DNA from: Coprococcus sp.
GTDB taxonomy: Bacteria > Bacillota > Clostridia > Lachnospirales > Lachnospiraceae
DNA: 39,238 bases
Assembly (NCBI GenBank): GCA_016297325.1
Contig: JAEDGW010000008.1
Span: 1-39,238 of the forward strand
Reading direction: 5' to 3'
The position numbers and the translations under genes were made by a program. The notes beneath the pieces are model-generated. The model worked only from the letters and a program-made list of their open reading frames with translations. It ran no database searches and had not been told where the DNA came from. Of this stretch, positions 17,128 through 25,435 are shown in pieces; position 1 is the first letter of the stretch; each line of letters starts with the position of its first letter.

Positions 17128-18252
17128 ATGAGAGCATTAGGAATTATTCTGGCAGGTGGTAACAGCAACAAGTTGGGAGATCTTTCAGCCAAGAGAGCCG
17201 TTGCAGCCATGCCTATCACAGGAAGCTACAGAGCCATCGATTTCGCTCTGTCAAACATGACCAATTCTCATATTCAGAAGGTTGCTGTATTTACACAGTA
17301 CAACACAAGATCACTGAATGAGCATTTGAATTCAAGTAAATGGTGGGATTTCGGAAGAAAGCAGGGAGGCCTGTTCATCTTCACACCTACCATCACAGCA
17401 GCAAACAGTTATTGGTACAAGGGTACAGCAGATGCCCTGTATCAGAATATCAAGTTCCTGAAGGAGAGCCATGAGCCATACGTAGTTATCGCATCAGGCG
17501 ATGGAATCTACAAGCTGGATTACAACAAGGTTCTTGAGGAGCATATAAGCAATGGCGCAGATATCACAGTTGTGTGCAAGGATCTTGCACCTGGTGAGGA
17601 TGATGTCAACAGATTCGGTGTCGTAAAGATGAACGATGACGGACGTATCGTTGACTTCGAGGAGAAGCCGCTCGTTGCAGGAACAAACACAGTGTCTATC
17701 GGTGTATATGTCATAAGAAGAAGACAGCTTATAGAGCTGCTTGAGACATGTGCAAACGAGGGAAGAAATGATTTCGTCCGCGATATTCTTGTGAGATACA
17801 AGGGCGTCAAGAGAATCTACGGATACAAGATGGATACATATTGGAGAAACATAGGCACTATAGATTCATACTACAGAGCTAATATGGATTTCCTCAAGAA
17901 GGATGTAAGAGACTTCTTTTTCAAGCAGCATCCTGATATCTATTCAAGAGTAGATGATCTTCCACCAGCTAAGTACAACGCAGATGCAGTTGTAAACAAC
18001 AGCTTGATCGCAAGTGGATGTATCATAAATGGTACCGTTGAGAATTCTGTCATATTCAAGAAGGTATACATTGGTAATAACTGCGTGATCAGGAACTCGA
18101 TCATACTGAATGATGTCAATATAGGCGATAATTCGATCATTGAGAACTGTATCGTGGAGAGCAGAGATACACTTCGTGCAAACACAGTGCATCAGGGTGA
18201 TCCGAACGATATAAAGGTTATTATCGAGAAGAATTTCAGATACGCATTATAA
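17128..18252 (+). CDS. glgD: GlgD, regulatory partner of glucose-1-phosphate adenylyltransferase
   Basis: This 374-residue GlgC paralogue has the same two-domain plan. The pyrophosphate-binding loop is altered (LAGGNSNKLGDLS instead of GGxGxRLxxLT), and some catalytic arginines of GlgC are replaced. It keeps GTADALYQN and SGDGIYKLDY, and a hexapeptide-repeat C-terminus. In Firmicutes GlgD alone is nearly inactive but raises the activity of GlgC in the GlgC/GlgD complex. It is translationally linked to glgC. The remaining glycogen genes (glgA, glgB, glgP) are not in this window. Confidence 0.95.
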   Translation: MRALGIILAGGNSNKLGDLSAKRAVAAMPITGSYRAIDFALSNMTNSHIQKVAVFTQYNTRSLNEHLNSSKWWDFGRKQGGLFIFTPTITAANSYWYKGTADALYQNIKFLKESHEPYVVIASGDGIYKLDYNKVLEEHISNGADITVVCKDLAPGEDDVNRFGVVKMNDDGRIVDFEEKPLVAGTNTVSIGVYVIRRRQLIELLETCANEGRNDFVRDILVRYKGVKRIYGYKMDTYWRNIGTIDSYYRANMDFLKKDVRDFFFKQHPDIYSRVDDLPPAKYNADAVVNNSLIASGCIINGTVENSVIFKKVYIGNNCVIRNSIILNDVNIGDNSIIENCIVESRDTLRANTVHQGDPNDIKVIIEKNFRYAL

Positions 18253-18314
18253 AAGATAAAGTGAAAGCTGTGTGTGGGATCACAGCCTGCGATAGGGTTA
18301 AGGGGGTAAGTCAG

Positions 18315-18575
18315 GTGCAGATAACTGATATAAGAATTAGAAGTGTTGAGAAGGAAGGCAAGATGAAAGCTGTTGTGTCGATTACGATCGACGATGAGTT
18401 TGTTGTACATGATATCAAGATCATTGAAGGCGAGAAGGGTATGTTCATCGCCATGCCAAGCAGAAAGGCATCGGATGGCGAGTACAGAGATATAGCACAT
18501 CCTATCAATACAGCTACCAGAGAACGTCTGCAGAGTATGATACTGGACAAGTATCAGGAAACTTTGGGAGAGTAG
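18315..18575 (+). CDS. spoVG: Septation / RNA-binding regulator SpoVG
   Basis: This is an 86-residue SpoVG homologue. The family influences septum formation during sporulation and binds DNA and RNA. It starts (M)QITDIRIRSVEKEGKMKA and contains the conserved VHDIKIIEGEKGMFIAMPSRK core and the DIAHPI motif. The start is GTG 18315 with AGGGGGT upstream; an upstream reading from 18261 has no ribosome site and would add an unconserved segment. It lies 62 nt after glgD and may be cotranscribed. A short GCTGTG/CACAGC hairpin (18267-18286) sits in the gap. A strong terminator follows. Confidence 0.94.
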   Translation: MQITDIRIRSVEKEGKMKAVVSITIDDEFVVHDIKIIEGEKGMFIAMPSRKASDGEYRDIAHPINTATRERLQSMILDKYQETLGE

Positions 18576-18600
18576 AATTAATTACATTGAACAAACACTT

Positions 18601-18654
18601 AGAGTCAGTGCTAATGGCGACAGTCACCAGCTAAAGCACTGGCTCTTTTATTTT
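18601..18654 (+). terminator. Terminator after spoVG
   Basis: A 12-bp stem, AGAGTCAGTGCT (18601-18612) with AGCACTGGCTCT (18635-18646, one G-T pair), is followed by TTTATTTT. Confidence 0.88.
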
Positions 18655-18686
18655 CACAAGCTGCCGTGAGGCAGTTTGTGAAGCAC

Positions 18687-18730
18687 GCAGACGCCGCGCG
18701 AAGCGCCTCTAATGGCGTCTGCTCCTTTTT
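18687..18730 (+). terminator. Terminator hairpin in repeat unit 1
   Basis: A 9-bp perfect stem (18687-18695 with 18714-18722) is followed by TCCTTTTT, downstream of the spoVG terminator. Confidence 0.7.
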
Positions 18731-18767
18731 ATTTTCACAAGCTGCCGTGAGGCAGTTTGTGAAGCAC

Positions 18768-18811
18768 GCAGACGCCGCGCGAAGCGCCTCTAATGGCGTC
18801 TGCTCCTTTTT
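18768..18811 (+). terminator. Terminator hairpin in repeat unit 2
   Basis: This is the same 9-bp stem and T-tract as unit 1, shifted by 81 bp (18768-18776 with 18795-18803). Confidence 0.7.
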
Positions 18812-18844
18812 ATTTTCACAAGCTGCCGTTTGCGAAGCACGCAC

Positions 18845-18873
18845 TTGTAAAAATATAATGTATAAAGTAGAAT
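18845..18873 (+). promoter_or_regulatory. Promoter of glmU
   Basis: TTGTAA (18845-18850) and TAGAAT (18868-18873) are separated by 17 bp, directly after the repeat array. Confidence 0.6.
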
Positions 18874-18909
18874 GTATCTGGTCGGAGTCTGTTGACTTTG
18901 GGATACATT
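18871..18909. promoter_or_regulatory. Inverted repeat in the glmU promoter/leader
   Basis: AATGTATC (18871-18878) and GATACATT (18902-18909) are perfect inverted arms. Inside them is a second one, AGTC-tgtt-GACT (18886-18897). The left arm overlaps the -10 and the right arm ends 7 nt before GGAGG, so it could be an operator or a leader hairpin. Confidence 0.45.
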
Positions 18910-18929
18910 ATATGTGGAGGTCATAGGAT

Positions 18930-19664
18930 ATGGTAAAGTCAGTCATACTTGCTGCAGGCAAGGGAACAAGGATGAAATCAGATAAGCCAAAGGTTGTTCA
19001 TCAGGTTATGGGAAAGCCTATGGTATATTATTCTATAGAGGCTGCACGCAGAGCGGGTGCAGATGAGGTATGTGTGATAGTTGGATATAAAGCAGATGAG
19101 GTAAAACAGGCCATTGCGGAATCAGGAGCAGAGATTTCTGTAAGTTATGCACTTCAGGAGCAGCAGCTTGGCACCGGACATGCGGTGAAGTGTGCTTCAG
19201 ATTTTATCGGAAAGGAAGGGGATGTGATCATCCTGTGCGGTGACACTCCGCTTGTGACGGGAGAGACACTTAGCAAAGCACTTGATTTCCATCAGAAAAA
19301 TGGAAACGGTGTTACAGTCATATCTGCTATTCTGGATGAGCCATTTGGATATGGACGTATAATAAGGAATGGTGATTCACTTGAAAAGATCGTAGAGGAA
19401 AAGGATGCTAATGAGTCCGAGAAAGCGGTGAAGGAAGTTAATTCGGGTATGTATATATTTAACTGTGATGCACTTCAGGCTGCTCTGACCCAGATATCAA
19501 ATGACAATGCTCAGGGAGAATACTATCTTCCAGATGCAATAGAGATCATAAAGAAGATGGGACTTAAGGCCTCAGCTGTGCCGATGGATGATGCGGATCA
19601 GATAAGAGGTGTGAATACTCTCGAACAGCTTGCAGAGGCTGAAAAGATCATGGAAAATAGATAA
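18930..19664 (+). CDS. glmU: UDP-GlcNAc pyrophosphorylase domain protein (GlmU without acetyltransferase domain)
   Basis: The 244 residues match the N-terminal half of GlmU, which joins UTP and GlcNAc-1-phosphate into UDP-GlcNAc for the cell wall. Visible motifs are LAAGKGTRMKSDKPKV, QLGTGHAVKCA, CGDTPLV, EPFGYGRI, VEEKDA, and the closing GVNTLEQLAEAEKIM. Full GlmU is about 450 residues. Here the reading frame stops exactly at the domain border, and the left-handed beta-helix acetyltransferase half is absent from the next 70 bp in all frames, so this looks like a real single-domain gene, not a frameshift. GlcN-1-P acetylation would need another enzyme. The position between spoVG and pth is the classic glmU position. 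GGAGG lies upstream. Confidence 0.9.
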   Translation: MVKSVILAAGKGTRMKSDKPKVVHQVMGKPMVYYSIEAARRAGADEVCVIVGYKADEVKQAIAESGAEISVSYALQEQQLGTGHAVKCASDFIGKEGDVIILCGDTPLVTGETLSKALDFHQKNGNGVTVISAILDEPFGYGRIIRNGDSLEKIVEEKDANESEKAVKEVNSGMYIFNCDALQAALTQISNDNAQGEYYLPDAIEIIKKMGLKASAVPMDDADQIRGVNTLEQLAEAEKIMENR

Positions 19665-19734
19665 TAAGGATCAGATGAGGAATATCCAGTTAAGAATATC
19701 CGGATAACAGAAATAGCCAGATAGGAGAAATATT

Positions 19735-20292
19735 ATGAAGATAATTGTGGGACTTGGAAATCCTGGAGCAAAATATGCCGGAACCAGACATAATGTTGGA
19801 TTCTCGGTCATAGATGAGTATGCAGAGAGACATAATATAAGAATGGATACAGGCAAGCATAAGGCAATAATTGGCAAGGGCATAATAGACGGCGAGAAGG
19901 TCATACTTGCCATGCCGCAGACGTTCATGAACCTGAGTGGTGAGAGCGTGCGGGCTATAATGGATTTTTACAAGTGTACACCGGAAGATCTGATCGTTGT
20001 ATATGACGATATAGATCTGGACGTTGGCAAGCTTCGTATCAGGCAGAAAGGAAGTGCTGGAGGACACAACGGAATGAAGAACATCATTCTGCACACCGGA
20101 AGCCAGGAATTTGTGAGGATCCGTGTGGGTGTTGGCAAGAAGCCGGACAAGATGGATCTGGCCGATTATGTACTGTCCAGATTTGGCAAGGACGATCTGC
20201 CGGAGATGAGAAAGAGCTGCAGCACGGCCTGCGATGCACTTGATGTCATCCTGGCTGACGGAGCAGTTACTGCCATGAATAAGTTTAATTGA
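19735..20292 (+). CDS. pth: Peptidyl-tRNA hydrolase
   Basis: Pth (185 residues, normal length) frees tRNA from peptidyl-tRNAs that drop off the ribosome. The N-terminus MKIIVGLGNPG, N9, catalytic H19 in GTRHNVGF, MNLSGESV, the DD acidic site in YDDIDL, and GSAGGHNGMK are all conserved. AGGAG precedes the ATG. It lies in the conserved glmU-pth-mfd order; prs, which often sits between glmU and pth, is missing here. Confidence 0.97.
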   Translation: MKIIVGLGNPGAKYAGTRHNVGFSVIDEYAERHNIRMDTGKHKAIIGKGIIDGEKVILAMPQTFMNLSGESVRAIMDFYKCTPEDLIVVYDDIDLDVGKLRIRQKGSAGGHNGMKNIILHTGSQEFVRIRVGVGKKPDKMDLADYVLSRFGKDDLPEMRKSCSTACDALDVILADGAVTAMNKFN

Positions 20293-20307
20293 AAGAGAAT
20301 GATATAG

Positions 20308-23300
20308 ATGCGTGTTTTGCAGGAACCATTTAAAAAACTGAATATATACGATGAAGTGGGCGGATGGCTTGCGAAAGACGAAGGATTTGTGAATGTGACG
20401 GGAAGCTCTGGAAGCGGTACTGACAGAGTGTTTTTGATGGAGGCACTTTCAGATGGTGCGCCGGTCAAGATGGTGCTCACATACAGCGATAAGCGGGCCG
20501 AGGAACTCTACAGTGATCTGAGATTCTACAGCAGGGATGTGTATATGTATCCTGCCAAGGATATCCTCTTTTTCAGTGCAGATGTCCATGGAAATGCTAT
20601 CACAAGAAAGCGCATGGAAGTCCTGAGGAAGCTTGCTACAGGGGAAAACTGTACGATCGTGGCAACTGTGGACGCTCTGTTTGACAAGATTCCGGCACTG
20701 TCATACATGAACAAATATGTGATAAACATACGCACTATGGATCACCTGAACCTGGACGAGCTCAAGGGTAAACTGGTGGATCTGGGTTATGAGAAGACAG
20801 ATAGTGTGGAGGAGCCCGGACAATTTGCGATCCGTGGCGGGATCATAGACATATTTCCGCTCACGGAGGACTGCCCATACAGAATAGATATGTGGGATGA
20901 TGAGGTGGACACCATCAAGACATTTGATGCGGAGAGCCAGAGATCCATAGAGAGTGTGGATCAGCTTGTCATATATCCCGCAGGTGAGATGGTGCTCTCA
21001 AAGGACAGGATAAACCGTGGCATATGCAGGATAAAGGATGAGCTGGAGCCATATTCGAAGAAGCTGAAAGCCGCATTTAAGACTGAGGCATATGCGAGGA
21101 TAAAGCGTGAGGTTGCGGAGCTTGAGGAGCAGCTTACCGAGTTCAGTGCGACCTACGGTGTGGACAGCTATGTGGATTATTTCTATAGCGATACGGTATC
21201 CATCATAGACTGCCTTCCGGCGAACTCATTTGTGTTTATTGATGAGACCAGCAAGGTAAGCGACCGGGCGGTTTCCAGTGAGCAGAGTTTCGTGAGTGCC
21301 ATGGCGCACAGACTTGAAGGGGGCTACGTTCTTCCGGGACAGCTCAGTGTCATGTATTCATATGATGACATTATACAGAAGATGCGGCATTACAGGACTG
21401 TAGGCTTTGATGCGTTCACAGGTGAAGATGAGCACATAAGGTATGCGCACAGAACTGAGATCGAGTGCAGGGAGGTTCACAGCTACAGGAACAATTTCGA
21501 TTCGCTGGTTTCGGATATCAGAAAGTGGAAGAAGGACAAATACAGTGTTCTCTTTGTATCGCCATCGTCAGTTGGTGCCAAGAGAATGGTGGATAATCTC
21601 ATGGACAATGATGTCATCTGTCACTACCTGAATGATCCAGATAAAGTGTTGTCAGCCAGAGATATGGCTGTCATGCCGGGAAGACTCAGGGCAGGCTTTA
21701 TGATACCTGAGATGAAGATGGTCGTTGTCAGCGAGGGCGATGTGTTCTCCAGCCGTACAGGGCAGAAGAGGGGAACGCAGAAGAAACTTCCTAAGACAGG
21801 GGAGATCGTCAAATCGTTTTCCGATGTCAGCGTAGGCGATTATGTGGTTCATGAAAAGTATGGAATAGGCGTGTATCAGGGCCTTGAAAAGATTGAAGTG
21901 GATGGCGCAATGAAGGATTACCTTGTCATCGGATACGCCGAGGGCGGCAAGCTTTACGTGCTGGCTTCTGAGACTGACAGGATCCAAAAGTACAGAAGTA
22001 AGGAGGGAAGACCTCCGAAGATAAACCGTATGGGTGGAAGCGACTGGCAGAAGATCCACTCAAAGGTAAAAGGGCATGTCAGTGAGATCGCGCAGCATCT
22101 GGTCGAGTTGTATGCCGAGCGTCAGTCAAAGCCTGGATATGCATATTCTGCGGACTCTGACTGGCAGAAGGAATTTGAGGAGACATTCCCATACAAGGAG
22201 ACAGATGACCAGTTAAAGGCCATAGCCGATGTCAAGGCAGATATGGAGAGCGATAAGATCATGGATCGTCTTGTGTGCGGCGATGTGGGATTTGGCAAGA
22301 CGGAGGTTGCTATCCGTGCGGCATTCAAGGCCGTTGGGGACAGCAGACAGGTTGCATATCTGGTGCCTACGACAATCCTGGCGGAGCAGCACTATGAGAC
22401 ATTTACCGAGAGGATGAAGGATTACCCGGTAAATGTGAGACTTCTCTGTCGTTTCTGTACCCAGAAAGAGATAAAGAATACTCTGAGGGAGCTCAAAGAG
22501 GGCAAGGTCGACATAGTCATAGGAACACACAGGCTTCTCTCGAAGGATGTGGAGTTCAATAATCTTGGCCTTCTGATAATAGATGAGGAACAGCGATTTG
22601 GCGTAAACCACAAAGAGAAGATAAAAGAGATGAAGACAAATGTGGATGTGCTCACACTGACTGCTACACCTATACCGAGAACACTTCATATGAGTCTGGT
22701 CGGTATAAGGGACATGAGTCTTTTGGAGGAACCTCCGGTGGACAGACGTGCCATACAGACATATGTGATGGAGTATGACAAGGAGCTTGCCAGGGAGGCC
22801 ATAGCCAGAGAGTTATCCCGTCAGGGGCAGGTCTATTATGTGTATAACAGGGTGAAGGATATAGAACAGTTTGCCGCCGAGGTTCAATCCCTTGTACCAG
22901 GGGCGAGAGTGGAGTACGCCCACGGCCAGATGGACGGCAGGACGCTTGAGGATATAATGTACAGGTTTAACAAGAAGGAGATAGATGTTCTTGTCTGTAC
23001 CACGATCATAGAGACCGGACTTGATATCCCAAATGCGAATACGATCATCATACATGATGCGGACAATTTTGGACTGGCACAGCTTTATCAGCTCAGAGGA
23101 AGAGTGGGGCGTTCAGACAGAAGTGCATTTGCATTCATGTTTTATAGAAGGAACAGACTGATATCGGAGGTTGCAGAGAAGAGACTGAGAGCCATAAAGG
23201 AGTACACGGATCTGGGATCGGGTGTGAAGATTTCGAAGGCGGATCTGAACATCCGCGGAGCCGGAAGTGTTCTCGGCGAGAGTCAGTCGGGCAATTATGA

Positions 23301-23862
23301 GGTCGTGGGATATGACCTCTATTGCAAGATGCTGAACGATGCCGTGAGGGAGCTCAGAGGTGAGACTGTATTTCAGGGGTACGAGACAGAGATCGATATT
23401 CCTGTGGATTCATTTATACCGGAGACGTATGTCAAGAATGATTTTGTGAAGCTGGAACTGTGCAAGAGGATATCTCTTATTAAGAACGAGAATGAATACA
23501 ACGATATCATAGATGAGCTCATAGACCGTTTTGGAGACATCCCGGAGGAGACTATGAATCTGCTGGATGTCGCACTTCTCCGCGCCGAGGCAAATGCATG
23601 TTATATAACCAGGATCTGGTTTAAGGATGACAGCCTTAGATTTGTAATGTACAATAAGGCCAGGATAAATGTGGACGGCATAGACAGCCTTGTGAACAAT
23701 TATTGCGGAAGAATGAAATTTGTCATGGGAGCAAAGCCTGAGTTTGTGCTCAGACTCGGAAGAGAAGAGAGAAATGATCTCATACGTCAGGCGGAATTTG
23801 TTGTGTCGGATATGTCCCAGCTCCTGATGACTGTGGATACCCAGGAAGATCATGTGGGATAG
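20308..23862 (+). CDS. mfd: Transcription-repair coupling factor
   Basis: Mfd (1184 residues, full length) pushes RNA polymerase stalled at DNA lesions off the template and recruits UvrA. Order of domains: UvrB-like module (about 1-400), the CarD-like RNA-polymerase interaction domain (about 505-580, starting DYVVHEKYGIGVYQG), then the RecG-like helicase motor with Walker A GDVGFGKTE (K664), DEEQ box at D759, TATPIPRTLHMS, and the TIIETGLDIPNANT and QLRGRVGRS motifs, and the C-terminal TRCF domain. The ribosome site is weak (GAGAATGA). It starts 15 nt after pth and is probably cotranscribed. Confidence 0.97.
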   Translation: MRVLQEPFKKLNIYDEVGGWLAKDEGFVNVTGSSGSGTDRVFLMEALSDGAPVKMVLTYSDKRAEELYSDLRFYSRDVYMYPAKDILFFSADVHGNAITRKRMEVLRKLATGENCTIVATVDALFDKIPALSYMNKYVINIRTMDHLNLDELKGKLVDLGYEKTDSVEEPGQFAIRGGIIDIFPLTEDCPYRIDMWDDEVDTIKTFDAESQRSIESVDQLVIYPAGEMVLSKDRINRGICRIKDELEPYSKKLKAAFKTEAYARIKREVAELEEQLTEFSATYGVDSYVDYFYSDTVSIIDCLPANSFVFIDETSKVSDRAVSSEQSFVSAMAHRLEGGYVLPGQLSVMYSYDDIIQKMRHYRTVGFDAFTGEDEHIRYAHRTEIECREVHSYRNNFDSLVSDIRKWKKDKYSVLFVSPSSVGAKRMVDNLMDNDVICHYLNDPDKVLSARDMAVMPGRLRAGFMIPEMKMVVVSEGDVFSSRTGQKRGTQKKLPKTGEIVKSFSDVSVGDYVVHEKYGIGVYQGLEKIEVDGAMKDYLVIGYAEGGKLYVLASETDRIQKYRSKEGRPPKINRMGGSDWQKIHSKVKGHVSEIAQHLVELYAERQSKPGYAYSADSDWQKEFEETFPYKETDDQLKAIADVKADMESDKIMDRLVCGDVGFGKTEVAIRAAFKAVGDSRQVAYLVPTTILAEQHYETFTERMKDYPVNVRLLCRFCTQKEIKNTLRELKEGKVDIVIGTHRLLSKDVEFNNLGLLIIDEEQRFGVNHKEKIKEMKTNVDVLTLTATPIPRTLHMSLVGIRDMSLLEEPPVDRRAIQTYVMEYDKELAREAIARELSRQGQVYYVYNRVKDIEQFAAEVQSLVPGARVEYAHGQMDGRTLEDIMYRFNKKEIDVLVCTTIIETGLDIPNANTIIIHDADNFGLAQLYQLRGRVGRSDRSAFAFMFYRRNRLISEVAEKRLRAIKEYTDLGSGVKISKADLNIRGAGSVLGESQSGNYEVVGYDLYCKMLNDAVRELRGETVFQGYETEIDIPVDSFIPETYVKNDFVKLELCKRISLIKNENEYNDIIDELIDRFGDIPEETMNLLDVALLRAEANACYITRIWFKDDSLRFVMYNKARINVDGIDSLVNNYCGRMKFVMGAKPEFVLRLGREERNDLIRQAEFVVSDMSQLLMTVDTQEDHVG

Positions 23863-23881
23863 ATATGGAGGTGTGATGTAA

Positions 23882-24907
23882 TTGAGGAAAATGCTTTGTA
23901 TACTGCTTGCCTGTGTGCTGATGCTCTCATTTGCCGGATGTGGGCAGCAGGACTCCGAGGAGACGGGCAAGGATGTGGTGCTCCGGTACAATGGTCAGGA
24001 TATTTGTATAGACGAAGTGTATATATATGCCGAGACTGTAAAGGAAAATTATGAATCAAAATACGGAACGGATGTGTGGAGTCAGAATATAGTCACGGAT
24101 GATGGTCTTGAGATGAACGCAGAGGATGCGGCGAGACGTGAGGCTATATCAAAGATCATAAAGACCAAGACGCTCATAACAAAATCCGGGGAGTATGGCA
24201 TAAGCCTGACTGCCAGCGAGGAGAGTGAGCAGGAGAAGGCTGCACAGGATTTCTATGACATACTGACTGATGAACAGATAAATTCAGTTGGACTTGAGCT
24301 TGACACTGTGAAACGTGTATTGCTTGAGAGTGCTCTGGCAGACAAGATATATGCTTACGTGCTCAAGCAGAGCGCCACGGAGATATCGGATGAGCAGGCG
24401 AGAATGAGCACATTTTATGATATGTTCTTTGAATGCTATTCAGAGGATGATTTTGGCAACATAACGCTGTATTCACAGACGAAGATAGATGCCCAGAAAA
24501 AGAAGGCTGACGCTGCGTATGCCGCCATACAGGAGGAGTCTGATAATCAGGATTTGAACATAGCTTTCCTTGGAACGTCAAAGACTCTTAAGTATGCAGG
24601 CACCCACACGATGAGCAGGGATGACATATTGAACACATACGGACAGGATGCGCTGGATGTGCTCTACGGACTCCAGGATGGCCAGATTTCAAATGTGGTT
24701 GAGACGCAGTATGGATATCATATTTTCCAGATGATAAGCCTGACTGATGCGGACGCAACTGCACAGAACAAGGAGAAACTTACAGAGGCTGCGGATGCAG
24801 AATATTACGACAACCTTATGAAGGACTGGATGAATGAGCTTGACAGCGGATATTCATACAGCAAGAGGGTTGACATGGATGTGTATAACAAAATCTCGTT
24901 TAAGTAG
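23882..24907 (+). CDS. PrsA-like peptidyl-prolyl isomerase lipoprotein (parvulin type)
   Basis: This 341-residue lipoprotein has a short signal peptide ending in the lipobox SFAGC (lipidated C20). A helical SurA/PrsA-like N-terminal region follows, then a parvulin-type (PPIC) domain at about 180-295, with a NTYGQDALDVLYGLQDGQIS core and YGYHIFQM. Such proteins fold secreted proteins on the outer face of the membrane. The start is TTG 23882 behind GGAGG (10-nt spacing); an ATG at 23891 would be too far and would cut the basic N-region. It lies 19 nt after mfd and 26 nt before dut, so it shares their operon. Confidence 0.88.
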   Translation: MRKMLCILLACVLMLSFAGCGQQDSEETGKDVVLRYNGQDICIDEVYIYAETVKENYESKYGTDVWSQNIVTDDGLEMNAEDAARREAISKIIKTKTLITKSGEYGISLTASEESEQEKAAQDFYDILTDEQINSVGLELDTVKRVLLESALADKIYAYVLKQSATEISDEQARMSTFYDMFFECYSEDDFGNITLYSQTKIDAQKKKADAAYAAIQEESDNQDLNIAFLGTSKTLKYAGTHTMSRDDILNTYGQDALDVLYGLQDGQISNVVETQYGYHIFQMISLTDADATAQNKEKLTEAADAEYYDNLMKDWMNELDSGYSYSKRVDMDVYNKISFK

Positions 24908-24933
24908 GATACGTAAGAAAAAGGAGAAGAGAT

Positions 24934-25383
24934 ATGGTAAATGTATATGATATAAACATAAAGAAACTTGATGACAGGGCGATCATACCGACCTACGGTT
25001 CTGAGTTCGCAGCGGGAGCTGATCTGTACGCATGCATGGATGTGGCTGTGACTGTTGAGCCGGGACAGACTGTTATGGTCCACACAGGAATTGCGATGGA
25101 GATACCTGCTGGATTTGCCGGACTTGTATATGCGAGAAGTGGCCTTGCTTCCAAGAAGGGACTGGCTCCGGCAAACAAGGTTGGAGTTATAGATGCGGAT
25201 TACAGGGGGGAGATCATGGTCGCTCTTCACAATCACGGTGTGTCTGCACAGACCGTTGATCCAGGTGAGAGAATAGCACAGCTTGTGATCGCGCCGTACA
25301 TAGTCGGAGCTTTCCATCAGGTTGATGAGCTGTCTGACACTGTAAGAGGCGAGGGTGGTTTCGGATCCACCGGAAGAAAATAA
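24934..25383 (+). CDS. dut: dUTP diphosphatase (dUTPase)
   Basis: This trimeric dUTPase of 149 residues hydrolyses dUTP to dUMP, keeping uracil out of DNA and supplying dTMP synthesis. The five family motifs are present: the acidic GADLYA, ARSGLASKKGL, GVIDADYRGEI, PGERIAQLVI, and the C-terminal glycine-rich arm RGEGGFGSTG. AAGGAG precedes the ATG. The gene ends in a terminator shared with the convergent nrdG. Confidence 0.96.
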   Translation: MVNVYDINIKKLDDRAIIPTYGSEFAAGADLYACMDVAVTVEPGQTVMVHTGIAMEIPAGFAGLVYARSGLASKKGLAPANKVGVIDADYRGEIMVALHNHGVSAQTVDPGERIAQLVIAPYIVGAFHQVDELSDTVRGEGGFGSTGRK

Positions 25384-25399
25384 TCAGGCTAAAACGAAT

Positions 25400-25435
25400 A
25401 AAAAGGCGGGTACTTCTAAAAGTACCTGCCTTTTT
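25400..25435. terminator. Bidirectional terminator between dut and nrdG
   Basis: A 16-bp stem (25400-25415 with 25420-25435, one mismatched/wobble pair) with a 4-nt loop has A5 at the left and T5 at the right. The nrdG stop codon (25416-25418) is in the loop, so the last codons of nrdG form one arm. Confidence 0.92.

Larger units (their letters stand above)
18647..18843. repeat. 81-bp tandem repeat, 2.4 copies, each carrying two hairpins
   Basis: Two essentially identical 81-bp units (18647-18727 and 18728-18808) are followed by a partial third copy (18809-18843) with an 8-bp internal deletion. Each unit holds a CACAAGCTGCC/GGCAGTTTGTG stem-loop and a GCAGACGCC/GGCGTCTGC stem-loop ending in TCCTTTTTATTTT. 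The short reading frames that run through it on both strands are simply the result of 81 being divisible by three. Confidence 0.92.

Noticed and set aside
18647..18843. CRISPR-like array
   Set aside because: The units abut directly with no unique spacers, and each is itself a hairpin terminator.
18611..18926. Open reading frames on both strands across the 81-bp repeats
   Set aside because: They are periodic because 81 is a multiple of three, carry no ribosome site, and overlap clear terminator hairpins.
19665..19734. Frameshifted remains of the GlmU acetyltransferase domain
   Set aside because: Only 70 bp separate the stop from pth, and no hexapeptide-repeat coding is seen in any frame.
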